Below are positions 10,854 to 20,189 of a stretch of DNA of 64,000 nucleotides, piece by piece. Both the position numbers and the translations under genes were made by a program. The notes under the pieces are model-generated. The model worked only from the letters and a program-made list of their open reading frames with translations. It had not been told where the DNA came from and made no database searches. Every line of letters starts with the position of its first letter. Position 1 is the stretch's first letter. The DNA is from Lasiosphaeris hirsuta (taxonomy: Eukaryota; Ascomycota; Sordariomycetes; Sordariales; Lasiosphaeriaceae). The DNA is taken from contig JAUKUA010000001.1 of the NCBI GenBank assembly GCA_030549175.1, forward strand, positions 5,890,001 through 5,954,000. The letters are read 5' to 3'.

Positions 10854-13059
10854 TGGGCTATGAGCAGGGTTTGCCATGGCGGTACGATGGCGTTTTAGGT
10901 TTTTCTGTTTTCCATCTCTTGCTTTTCCTCTTTGCCGGTGGGCGGTTTAGCATCATTGGGCATTGGAGACTCTATGTCCAGGTCGACAGGTCTCCTTGGG
11001 GACTTTCTTTCGCTGCATGGGGTTGGTCGGGTGGCATTCTTGATACTCGAAAGTGGCCGGTCGCTACAACTCTGAGTCTTTAAAAGGGGCCGGTTAGATG
11101 GCGAGATACCCAGAGCTTGGTACGATATTTTCTTTGATGGGTTTGTTTATTTGTTTATTTTTTTTTTCATGTTCATTTTCCGTTTATTTTCCCGCTTGCT
11201 CTTACTTCTCCGTTGATATTTCGTGAGAACCTTTTCCTTTCTATTGATCCGCTTCTCTTTCATGAACCTTGCAGGGAACGTTACTGTAGAGCGCGCCAGG
11301 ATTTCTTTTCTCTATGTCTCCCGCGGAGGCAGTTCGATAGTCATATCACCATGGTTACTGACATTTTAAAAGCCGGCTGTTAAATAATACTCTCTTTTTC
11401 TTTTTCAAAGATGTTATTCATGTTTTCGATCGAGGATGTAAATATGCCTTAGAGCACTTTTTGAGAAACATTAGTGAGACATTGGGATAACACTAAACAA
11501 GGCGCGTTTTCTTTGGTTTGGGTCTGGACACGGTCTCAGGCGACAAAAACTTGTTTACATAGCTCGTCGTAAGATGCAATACAAATACTGACTGCTAAAA
11601 TGGCAATTATTATATATGCAACAAGATGTAGCTTACTGTGGTTTGAACTGACTTGCATAGGCCTTCGAAGGGTTTCAATAAGAGACGGCTTTCTTTATTT
11701 CTTTTATTTTTGCTCTTTTTATTGTCTTGGAAGAAAGGGTTGCTTCTACCGACCAGGCGCAACTGAAACCAGCAACCGCCGCACTATGGTAACGGCTTGA
11801 CGATGCTGAGAGGAAAATTGAGCCATAGAGGAGAACTTCCGAACTACAGGCTCTCATCTCGTCAAATTTCACACACAAGAGTCCCGATGTGAAGGCATGG
11901 CCTAGACCTAGTAGCATCACGCTGTGATACTGTAGGAAGTAATCCGATAAAGGTATGACTACCAATTCAGGCATGTAGCAACTGCATTGAAGGGATATCT
12001 CACCACCGGGGTGATAACCCCTGAACCAGCATAACCATGTAAGTCTCAGAAGTAGGAGCGAATCCTTCCACTACTACGCAGTATACCCACCACATACAGC
12101 CGACCCAGATCTCATCATTTCGGCCCACTTCATCCACGTTCGTTATCGCACATGACAACAAACATAAATGCCGCCGGTGTTTACATATCTCCGTCTCCGT
12201 TTTCCCGTCTCGCCCAATGGGTGGCTAAAATCTAACCGGACTTTCACATCAGATAGGATACGGAGGCGGAGGCCTGCAAAACTGTTTCACATCCGCGACG
12301 GCTTCGATTAGCAAATAGATGTCGGGAGCGAGGTCAATACTAGGATTCTTGACTCGCACTAGTAGATCTGAGCACTCCGCTCAGCCAGCTCGAGTTACAG
12401 ACGAGGAAAATAGGGACCTTGCAGGAATGAGCTGGTTCATGTAAGTTGTGTTGGCGGTCGTCCCCGGTGCGAGTCGTTGGTGTGTGTGTGGGATGTTGTG
12501 GTTGGCCGGGACCGCGTGTAGTTTTGGGGCTGGTGTGTGGCTCGGCTGCACAGGCTGGGCGGGGGTGGGAGGGCTTGGTCGGGATATGTTGGAGCCAGGT
12601 CTGGTACCGCGGCCCAGGGCTGTGGCTGAAAGAGCCCACTCCAAATATCACGCTCGCTTCTATCAATTTTAGAGACGATGCGAGTATCACTGAATTCGAG
12701 AATAAGCCCGATGGAATGATTCGTAGAGTGCTGTGCCGGAAGAGACGAAACGAAACACAGACAAACTGTGAATCAGAGTTTCGGTACCCAGGCGCATGGC
12801 GATGTCATCCTATTTACCTTCCGTCCAGCTTAGCTTTACAACACAGCAGAACGCGACCATATAACAAACATCAAATAGGTGTTGACCAGGTACAGCACTG
12901 CAAACCAAAGTTCCCACCCCCCCTCATCCCCCACCCCCTCATCACATGCTAAACTAAGAAATAAAGAAATATAGGCAAAAAAGCCGATGTTGCCGTCGCA
13001 AGGAGGTTTCGCATCATCCCAGTCTCTTTTCCTTTCCTCTAATTTCAGTCCTTAGTAGC
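10854..13059. other. Gene-free interval between the Zn2Cys6 gene and SDH4
   Basis: No gene is supported. T-rich stretches at ~11150-11230 and ~11700-11720 fit 3' UTR and terminator sequence of the Zn2Cys6 gene. The ~168-codon plus-strand frame at 12446-12952 and its opposite-strand shadow look non-coding (low-complexity translation, no domain). The last ~120 bp should be the 3' UTR of SDH4. Confidence 0.5.
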
Positions 13060-13753
13060 TTATGCCGACCAGACACGCTTGATAGCCTCAGTGATGCCAA
13101 CATCGGTGGTCTCGAACTCGTACAGCGCCAGGCCAACAACAGCGGTGGCGGCATTGAGGCCCCAGGTGAAGAGCTTGCGCGTGCGCGGCACACGCCTCGT
13201 GGGGAGGTAATCGATGATGATCTGCTGGAAGCCCGTGTGCGAGTGAATTAGGATGGTGGCGCAGAGGAATGCGTCCATGGCCGGGTTGAGCGAGCCAGCG
13301 GCGAACGGCGTGATGGTCAGCGGAATCAGCGACGCGGCCACGAGTCGGTCAAAGGTCCAGTGGTATGAGCCGTGCGACGGGGACGTCGCGGGTACGGGCG
13401 CCGGGTCGTTCACTAATGCTTCAGGTTAGGGGGCTGCTCGGCTTGGTTCGACTCGGGTGTCTCGGATGAAGGGGCATTTGGGCTCGTTTCGTACCTGAGC
13501 CATCGACATGCTCTGTAGACAAGAGAGGTTAGCGGGGATAGCTCGAAACCCAAGACTGGAGAGCAATTGGGGAGGGATACACACGGGGGAGAGGGGGGAG
13601 GAGGGCCCTCTGGGGGGTTGTGTGGAAAGCAGCTGTAGCCCGCACGCTGTTGGCGGCGATAGCGCTTTGTCTTGCGATGGCCTGCGTCGCAGCCGAGAAC
13701 TTGGGGAGGGCTGCGGTCTGCCTCAGCAGCGCAGAGCGAGCAATTGATGCCAT
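13060..13753 (-). CDS. SDH4: Succinate dehydrogenase membrane anchor, CybS/Sdh4 subunit
   Basis: Small membrane subunit of mitochondrial complex II, which passes electrons from succinate to ubiquinone at the inner membrane. Exons in transcription order are 13753-13585, 13512-13495 and 13412-13060, giving 179 aa. Exon 2 is only 18 nt; it supplies most of the segment QHVDGSV just before the conserved NDPAPVP, and without it the frame fails. The N-terminus (MASIARSALLRQ..., Arg-, Ala- and Ser-rich with few acids) is a mitochondrial targeting sequence ending near FHTTPQRALLPPLP. Three hydrophobic segments follow at ~85-102, ~107-127 and ~145-163. The second carries the family core HSHTGFQQIIIDYLP: H119 or H121 is the likely haem ligand, and D130-Y131 corresponds to the quinone-site Asp-Tyr pair of the family. 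It shares its upstream region with the divergent mitochondrial TyrRS gene. Confidence 0.92.
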
Positions 13754-14246
13754 AGTCAAATGCCGGGTGTGGACGGCAGTCAATTGACCGTCGCGAATCT
13801 GCTCAAGTGCAAAGGGGCAGCCGTGAGCAGTCGTGGTCTCTGCCTCGTGGTTCGGGGTGGAGACGGGATGAGAATGCCTGCTAATTCCTGATCCCTCGGC
13901 AATCGGGAGCACTACCTGCCAATCGCGCAGTCGTTGATGTCAGCCGACGGGGACCCACCCGCCGGCTATCGGACGAGGAAGATCTCTCCCTCCTAGCGCC
14001 ATGCGCTCTTAGGTGGGCCTTAGAGCCTACGCTCACACCCCTGTCCAGGCAGCTAGAAAAATTCACCGCGCTGCGACCGACATGCATCTGGATCCGCGAC
14101 GTTTTGGTGGGCTGCAAGTGATACTGCCGACTTTTCGACGCCCTCACCGATGCGCCCCTGACAACCCGACCTTCCCGATGTGCCCTGAGATGCCCCCAAC
14201 AAGCACCTAGCCATTTTATAGCCACACACAACACGCCAACGCGGTA
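13754..14246. promoter_or_regulatory. Shared divergent promoter region of SDH4 and the mitochondrial TyrRS gene
   Basis: The two start codons lie head to head, 493 bp apart, and both products go to mitochondria. No TATA box or clear factor site was recognised. CT/GA-rich stretches lie near 13980-14000 and a GC-rich block near 14080-14160. The extent is simply start codon to start codon; transcription start sites are unknown. Confidence 0.6.
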
Positions 14247-16197
14247 ATGGCTTCCACACAGACCCTGCTCCTCAGCAGAGGTTGTCTTGTTCGAAGGCAG
14301 ACCGGCGCGCTGCTCGACAATGCCGTCCGCCGACAATGCAGAGGCTTCATCAAGATCCCCCATAAGAGCGCAAAGTACCAGGCCAAGGTGGACGCCGCAG
14401 AAAAGTCATGGCAGGCCAAGGCTGTGGAAATTCAGGAGGGCAAGCGCCAAAATACCTGGGATCTGCTTGACGAGCGAGGCTTGATCAAGGACGTCGCCGG
14501 GTCAAGAGACACAGTTCGAGAGCTTATGCGGAGGAGGCGAGTTGGCGCCTACGTCGGCATCGACCCGACCGCCAGCTCCCTACACATTGGCCACCTCGTC
14601 CCTCTCATGCCCCTTTTCTGGATGTACATGAACGGCTACACGACCTTCAGTCTCATCGGAGGGTCCACTGCCAAGATTGGAGACCCGGCTGGACGGCTGA
14701 AGAGCCGCGACACCATGGCTCGGTCTGACGTGACGATGAATATGACAAAGATTCACTACCAGCTAAAGAGGTTATGGGTCAACGTCGAGGAAGAGGCTAG
14801 GAGATATGGCCACGAGAAGGAGTGGGCATGGAGACGAGGCATCATAAATAACAATGCTTGGTGGAACTCTCAGTCGTTGCTGGAGATTCTGAGGCGGGTA
14901 GGCACCTCCATGAGGATAGGTCCTATGCTGTCGCGCGACACGTGAGTCATCTACAAGTCGGCACCTTGCTCCAGCAAGCGACTAACAAGTCTACAGCGTC
15001 AAGCAAAAGATGACTAATGGCGACGGCATGTCCTTTGCCGAGTTCACCTACCCCATCATGCAGGGCTGGGACTGGTTCACGCTGGCCTCCAGGGAACATA
15101 TCCAAATGCAGATTGGCGGATCTGATCAGTACGGTAACATTATCTCTGGCATCGAGGTCTTCAAGGCTGCTCGGGCGAGCGACAAGGATCCTTCTACAGC
15201 CCTCCCTACGAGGGACGAGTTTGACGATCCGGTAGGCTTTACAGTTCCGCTTTTGACCGACTCGTCAGGCGTCAAGTTCGGTAAGAGCACCGGCAACGCT
15301 ATCTGGCTTGACCCGTTCATGACATCGTATTACGATTTCTACGGCTACTTTGTCCGACGGCCCGATGCGGATATCGAGCAGCACCTCAAAATGCTCACTT
15401 TCATCCCCCTCCAGGAGATTGAGTTAATCATGGCTGAGTCCAGCGTGGACCCGTCCAAACGCATTGCTCAGCACCGCCTCGCGTTCGAGGTGTCAAGGAT
15501 GGTTCACGGAGAGAAGGCCGCGAGAGAAGCGCGGGACCAGCATTGCCAGATGCACAGAAAGCCCGTCACGTCACCAAGCATGGACGGTTCCGCAGCAATG
15601 GAGCAATATCAAGAGCCGTCAAGAAACCACCTGAACACTGCGCCGAGAATGGACATGATCCTACCGGAGTCGTTGATTATGGGGAAGTCGATTTCTCGTA
15701 TTCTACATGCCTCCGGCCTCGTCTCCAGCACATCAGAAGGTCATCGACTTGCTGCGACCCAGGGGGCCTACATTGGTGGTGCGCCTGGTCAGCTCCGCGC
15801 CATGAACCCGTACGAGATTACATTCACGCCCATTAAATTGTGGTTCCCCCAAGAGACTAGGAACTACTTGATCGACGGGAAGCTCTTGATCCTCCGCAAG
15901 GGCAAGCACAATGTCCGCGTCATCGAAATGATCAGCGACGAGGAATACGAGAAGTCGGGCCAAACCTATCCCGGCCAGCCTGGTTCAGGTGCCGTGCGCA
16001 ACCTACACAGGCACATCAAATCGTTGAGGGAGGGCCTGATGACCCCGGAAGAAACTGCGGAGGCGCTGGCCCTTGGTGGGAAGAAGCCGGACGAACCGGA
16101 GCCGACCATTGTCTTTCCCGAGGACAAGGGCCGGCAACGGATGCAGGTGGAAGCAAAGCTTGCGGAGGAACTCACAAAATCAAGATCTTCCGAATAA
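14247..16197 (+). CDS. cyt-18: Mitochondrial tyrosyl-tRNA synthetase, CYT-18 type
   Basis: Charges mitochondrial tRNA-Tyr; in Pezizomycotina the orthologue CYT-18 also acts as a group I intron splicing cofactor. Two exons (14247-14941 and 14997-16197, 55-bp intron with GTGAGT donor and CTAAC branch site) encode 631 aa, near the ~670 aa of Neurospora CYT-18. A basic N-terminal presequence is followed by a Lys/Ala-rich helix region (~38-75) that matches the N-terminal extension characteristic of splicing-competent fungal TyrRSs. Class I motifs are present: [16 protein letters not shown] with H113-I-G-H116, the [10 protein letters not shown] tyrosine/ATP pocket, and KFGKS at 325-329 in place of KMSKS. 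The C-terminal ~130 residues contain the S4-like RNA-binding module around [19 protein letters not shown]. The intron-splicing role is inferred from orthology and the N-terminal extension, not from residues I can verify individually. Confidence 0.93.
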
Positions 16198-16321
16198 AGC
16201 GCGACAGTGGTAGGGGAAATATACCCAGACCTGTTGTACATATTGCATCAAGCGGCGTTCTTGGGCATGCTGTTTTGTATCATAAATAGCGGTAATCTGC
16301 CGCAATGTATTGTATAATTCT

Positions 16322-16344
16322 TGGGAGACCTAACTCGTCTCCCA
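16322..16344. terminator. Perfect hairpin in convergent 3' region
   Basis: TGGGAGAC and GTCTCCCA (8-bp perfect arms, 16322-16329 and 16337-16344) flank a 7-nt loop. The hairpin lies between the converging TyrRS and NPR2 stop codons, which are only 253 bp apart. A role in 3'-end formation or in limiting read-through is inference. Confidence 0.35.
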
Positions 16345-16450
16345 GGGCCCCTTCAACACGTAGGGGGTTAGACCTCATAGAATACTGTACCGTACTGTAC
16401 AATACAACTCCATGTATCATATCATAAATCGTAAGCACTGGATGTTGCCG

Positions 16451-17962
16451 TCATCTATATATGACGGTTATATCCCCCACGCCTGACGACGGGAAACTCT
16501 TGAGCTTATTCATGATCTCGGCATCGGTCAGGTTCTGCTCAGTTATGATCTGGTCAAACGTATGGCAGCCATCCATGTACTTTTGCAGTGGGTCGCCCCC
16601 CGCCATCGGTACCGCCTGGCCCGTAGCCAGCTGCGCCAAGTACTGTTTGGACACGACGTACTTGTGCACGCGATACAGGCAGCCCTTGATGACGCCGAAC
16701 TGGACAAGGCGTCGCACGTCGACGAAGCGCAGCACGTCAAACCCGGCGTCCATGTGGCCCTTGAGCCACTCCATGACCGTTTTGCCAACGCAAAAGGTCG
16801 TCATGAGTTTGATCAGCATGTAGTTAGACACACGGTGGCCGCCGCTGCCTTTCGGGTCCATGGGGTTGGAACTGCCGCTGCTGGGCCCCTCCCCGGGCCC
16901 GATGCTGCCGCCGGTACTGGTGCCGGTTCCCCGGTCGGAGGGAGGGGTGCCGTGGTTGGCGGCGCCCACGCACACGTAGTGGGCACACTCGTCAACCATA
17001 CCCCCAACGTTGGCGATGAAGTCGTGGATGCCCGGGCGAGGGGCGTAGCAGGTACCAAAGAAGAATATGTCAAGCAGTAGGATGGTGTCGTAGTAGAGCA
17101 GGTGGCGCAGGGCGAGCTGGGTCAGCTCGAGCGAGACGTCGGCGGCGTAGGCGATGCGGCGCACATCAGACACGCCGTCGATTTGGGTGATGACGCGCTG
17201 CAGGGTCAGGTCCCAGGTCGGGTCGACAACGTCTGCAAACTTCATCTTTGCCACGGGCACGTGCCAACCCTTGACCTCAGGGGGTGTCGGATGGTGGGGA
17301 AAGAGCTTCATGTTGATCGTGTTGGCGTCGTCGACGGGGATCATGCACTCGCCGTAGTTGTTAAGGTCCTCCTTGATGATCTCGAGCAGCGACTCGATGG
17401 GCCGCCGCCGGTAGCTGCCGATGACGCGCCCGCCGCGTTCCTGCTGCTCGTCGACGGGCGGGTGGCGGTCGTGGTCCTGGCTGAGATAGCCGCTTTGCTT
17501 CTCCATCTCAGCAAAGGTCACGGCCAGCCGCCGCACGACACGCTCGTAGGGAACTTGGTCAATATCATTGCTGGGGTTGCCGTCGTACCCGCCATCACGA
17601 CCGCACTCGATGACGATACCAAAGTTGAAGATGAACTCGTTGCGGTCGTAGCGCGGATTAGGGATCGAGACGGGGAAGCCCAGCACTGAGTACTTGCCCT
17701 CGGGGTCATTGACCGTAATGTAGCGGTTACAGAAGGCCTTGCGAGGGATGATGTACTCTTGCAACACATTGAAGTCAAACAGGCACGGCTTGTCTACGCC
17801 GTGCACTGGCACAATGCAGCCAGGCGGGCTCTGCGCGACAATCTTTGTCCCTTCTCAACATGTCAACATTTTGTTCTTCCATATTTCCCTCGTTCTTCGG
17901 CAGGCTCCGGGTTCAGTACCTTGTTGGGGGAAGAAGCGTGCATAAAAGATGCCCTGAATCAT
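16451..17962 (-). CDS. NPR2: Nitrogen permease regulator 2 (SEACIT/GATOR1 subunit)
   Basis: Subunit of the Npr2-Npr3-Iml1 complex that inhibits TORC1 on the vacuole when amino acids are scarce. Exon 1 (17962-17920, 43 nt) encodes MIQGIFYARFFPQQ, matching the IFYSxFHPxxG opening of the family; a 69-bp intron follows, and exon 2 (17850-16451) encodes the rest, about 480 aa in all. Family blocks are visible in order: GTKI right after the splice, LFDF...QEYIIPRKAFCNRYITV, YSVLGFPVSIPNPRYDRNEFIFNFGIVIE (longin-like half), then the acidic/aromatic region and a C-terminal helical half ending VGDITVIYR. A low-complexity Gly/Ser/Pro insert (roughly residues 310-345) interrupts the C-terminal half; such inserts are usual in filamentous fungi. 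Convergent with the TyrRS gene. Confidence 0.93.
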
Positions 17963-18383
17963 TGTCGTCGATGGCGTCCAGCGGCGCTGATGACAGGCCG
18001 GGATCACGGCTACGTCTTCGTTGTTAGGCCAGATAACAAATAACAGTTCATGGCAGCAAAAAATGTATCATTATGCCCTCATCTGCAAGTGGTGGGATGC
18101 TTTCCGTTCATGGCTGAGGTTGAGGACCTGTTGCTTAACGTGAGGTGGTCGGGTTCGGTGAGTTTCCCCGGTTTTGGTTGGGGGAAGCATGGGCTGCGAA
18201 GCACCCGACTAGCAATGAATTGTAACTGAACCACAACCTAACGGCCGTACATAACCCTAGCCCTAACCCTAAGCCTGACTGTCTGGCAGACCGCAACTCA
18301 ACCGCAAGTTCTCAATAGCACCTTGATTTATAGCAAGATACCTAGAGAACAGATACGGGCAACCTAGATGGTCTAGCCTCTTG
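17963..18383. other. Intergenic between NPR2 start and the MBL-fold gene stop
   Basis: Contains the NPR2 promoter/leader and the 3' UTR of the upstream minus-strand gene. A short telomere-like tract, CCCTAG followed by CCCTAA units, lies at about 18255-18272. Nothing coding is seen. Confidence 0.5.
18253..18275. repeat. Short interstitial telomere-like repeat
   Basis: Three successive 6-bp units of CCCTAR form (one CCCTAG, two CCCTAA) sit in the NPR2 upstream region. The fungal telomere unit is TTAGGG, so this is a telomere-like word; three units are too few to claim a former chromosome end. Confidence 0.5.
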
Positions 18384-19413
18384 CTACCATAGCGCATGCA
18401 GAAAAGGGTGCTCCCCAAAACCCATGTACTTGGTCTGGATCTGCATGCTCTGCAAAACGCGCGCCTTGATATCATCGTCCTCAATGTCGGTACCAACAAA
18501 AGCGCCGTGGGTGCTAGTAAAATCGTAATCCTTTAAGATTTCCCACATGCGGACAATCTCGTTGGCACTCAGGGGAATGAAGTTTGGGATGCTCCACATA
18601 AAAGAGAAAGTATTTGCTCCCTTGGGCCGCTCCCGTGGCTCTCCGAGCGCGTTTACCTTCCAGTTTGCTACTCCAGCTGGCACCGTAAGCAGTGTGTCGG
18701 CGATGAGAAGGTGTTTGTCAAAGAGTAGTACCACTATACAGACCAGAGTCGGCATCGAAAGGTATTAGCAGGAGCGCAATGCAAAAGGAGCGAGGCATAT
18801 GTAGGGACAACATACAACTACCGGGGAAATGACCTCCCAGTTTGATGGCTACGATGCCTGCCTCGACAAGGTCCGTATCGCTGCTTCCAAGCAATATATC
18901 GGTCCTGGTCTCGGCAATAGGTATCCGCCTCTCCGTCTCCCGGGCTGTCCAAGTCATATCCTCGGAGGATAAATAGACAGGGCAGCTAAACGCCGTAGCC
19001 CATTCCACATGTGTTGAGTAATAGTGCGGATGAGAAATCACGATGGCATGTAGGCCACCGAGCTTGTTGATTTCAGCGATTGTATTCCCGTCGAGAAGCG
19101 TCACACAGTCCCACAAGACATTCTGTCCAGATTGTGTACGGATGAGGATGGCTCTCTGCCCGATGGCAAATTTCGGCGTCGTCACGATGGATATTAGGCG
19201 CGGATCACGGTGATTGGGGTGAAATTCGTTCCTGTGGTTGGCGCGCAAGTCTGCAAGCGTGCTGAAGGACTGCCCCGATGGGGGAACATACTGACGTGGA
19301 TCGTCACAGATGAAGCAAGTCTTAAGAGCACTGCGGTCGGTCGTCTCGAATTGGGTCCCGCATGCATTGCAGATGAGGAGGTTTTCGGATTCTTTGAGGT
19401 TATAGCCGTTCAT
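18384..19413 (-). CDS. Metallo-beta-lactamase-fold protein with N-terminal Cys motif
   Basis: Predicted metal-dependent hydrolase of the MBL superfamily; substrate unknown. Two exons (19413-18816 and 18733-18384, 82-bp intron with GTATGT donor) encode 315 aa. The ATG at 19413 (MNGYNLKESENLLIC) is used because the frame upstream has only a GTG. The N-terminus carries two CX2C pairs (C15-X2-C18 and C33-X2-C36), resembling a small zinc knuckle. The MBL core shows the strand-loop ISHPHYYSTH (H128, H130, H135), corresponding to the HXHXDH metal motif but with the usual Asp replaced by Ser/Thr, then GGHFPGS with a further His and, after the intron, DKHLLIADTLL with the bridging Asp. The altered HXHXDH and the Cys knuckle make the chemistry uncertain. 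Fungal homologues are usually annotated only as metallo-hydrolase/oxidoreductase. Confidence 0.82.
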
Positions 19414-20189
19414 GATTTCAACTTGGGCAACCACTACCCAGCAACATCCACAGCTGAAGCGACGTCCTGTAAGAGGAGGGTATGAGGAGGGGGAGGGGTG
19501 GGGATGAAGGACACATCAATACAATATTGTTTGCGGAGGGGAGCACTGAAAATGGTGCTAAGGCAAGTATGTGCACAGGTGCGCCTGAAATGTCTTCTCC
19601 AACATTTCCAATAGGTAGGTACCTTGGAATCACGGTGCCGGCAAGATGGGGGTGGGGAAGGAAACAGAGCTCAGGCTGCGGTTGGTTGATCAATGACATA
19701 TGAGACTTGGTGTCCCACACGCGGGAATCCGTCGTCCGAGTAGCCGCACTAAGAAGGATCGCCTGCAAGTGCTGCGGCACCTGTTCTTTATTGTCAAGTT
19801 TGCTGCACCCGCGTAGGCAGCTGAGGCTAGATGGAAGGCAGGTGTGGCTAGGTTTGGGAGGGTTACCTAAGGTAGGTACCTATAACCATGAGGGCGGCGG
19901 CACTACTAGAGGAGAGGACAGCCAGCGTCGGTCGGCCTGACTTGTCAGGTCTTGGCTTGGTAGGGCCCGTGCTAAAAACAAAAAACTCCACCTGGCTCAA
20001 AAGCCAAGTGACGCCACACGCCGAAGAGCCTCTGATTTCTAATTTCTACCATCACCGAGCTCGGGTCTCAAGCGCGCCGTCGCGACTTTTAGTTCATGAT
20101 TACCTCCCAGCAGCAGCAGCACCTCAAGAGGTGCAATAACAATAACATACTACAAGAATCCCACTAATCATGATGCTGGTTCAGGCATC
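19414..20189. promoter_or_regulatory. Divergent intergenic region, MBL gene / ZZ-EF-hand gene
   Basis: 776 bp between two divergent start codons. It carries two copies of the AGGTAGGTACC-type word (about 19612-19622 and 19869-19880) found repeatedly in intergenic parts of this window, and a CAGCAGCAGCAG run at about 20110. No conserved gene is seen. Confidence 0.45.

Noticed and set aside
19411..19434. Longer N-terminus for the MBL-fold protein starting at 19434
   Set aside because: That codon is GTG; the first ATG is at 19411-19413 and fits the start of the conserved region.
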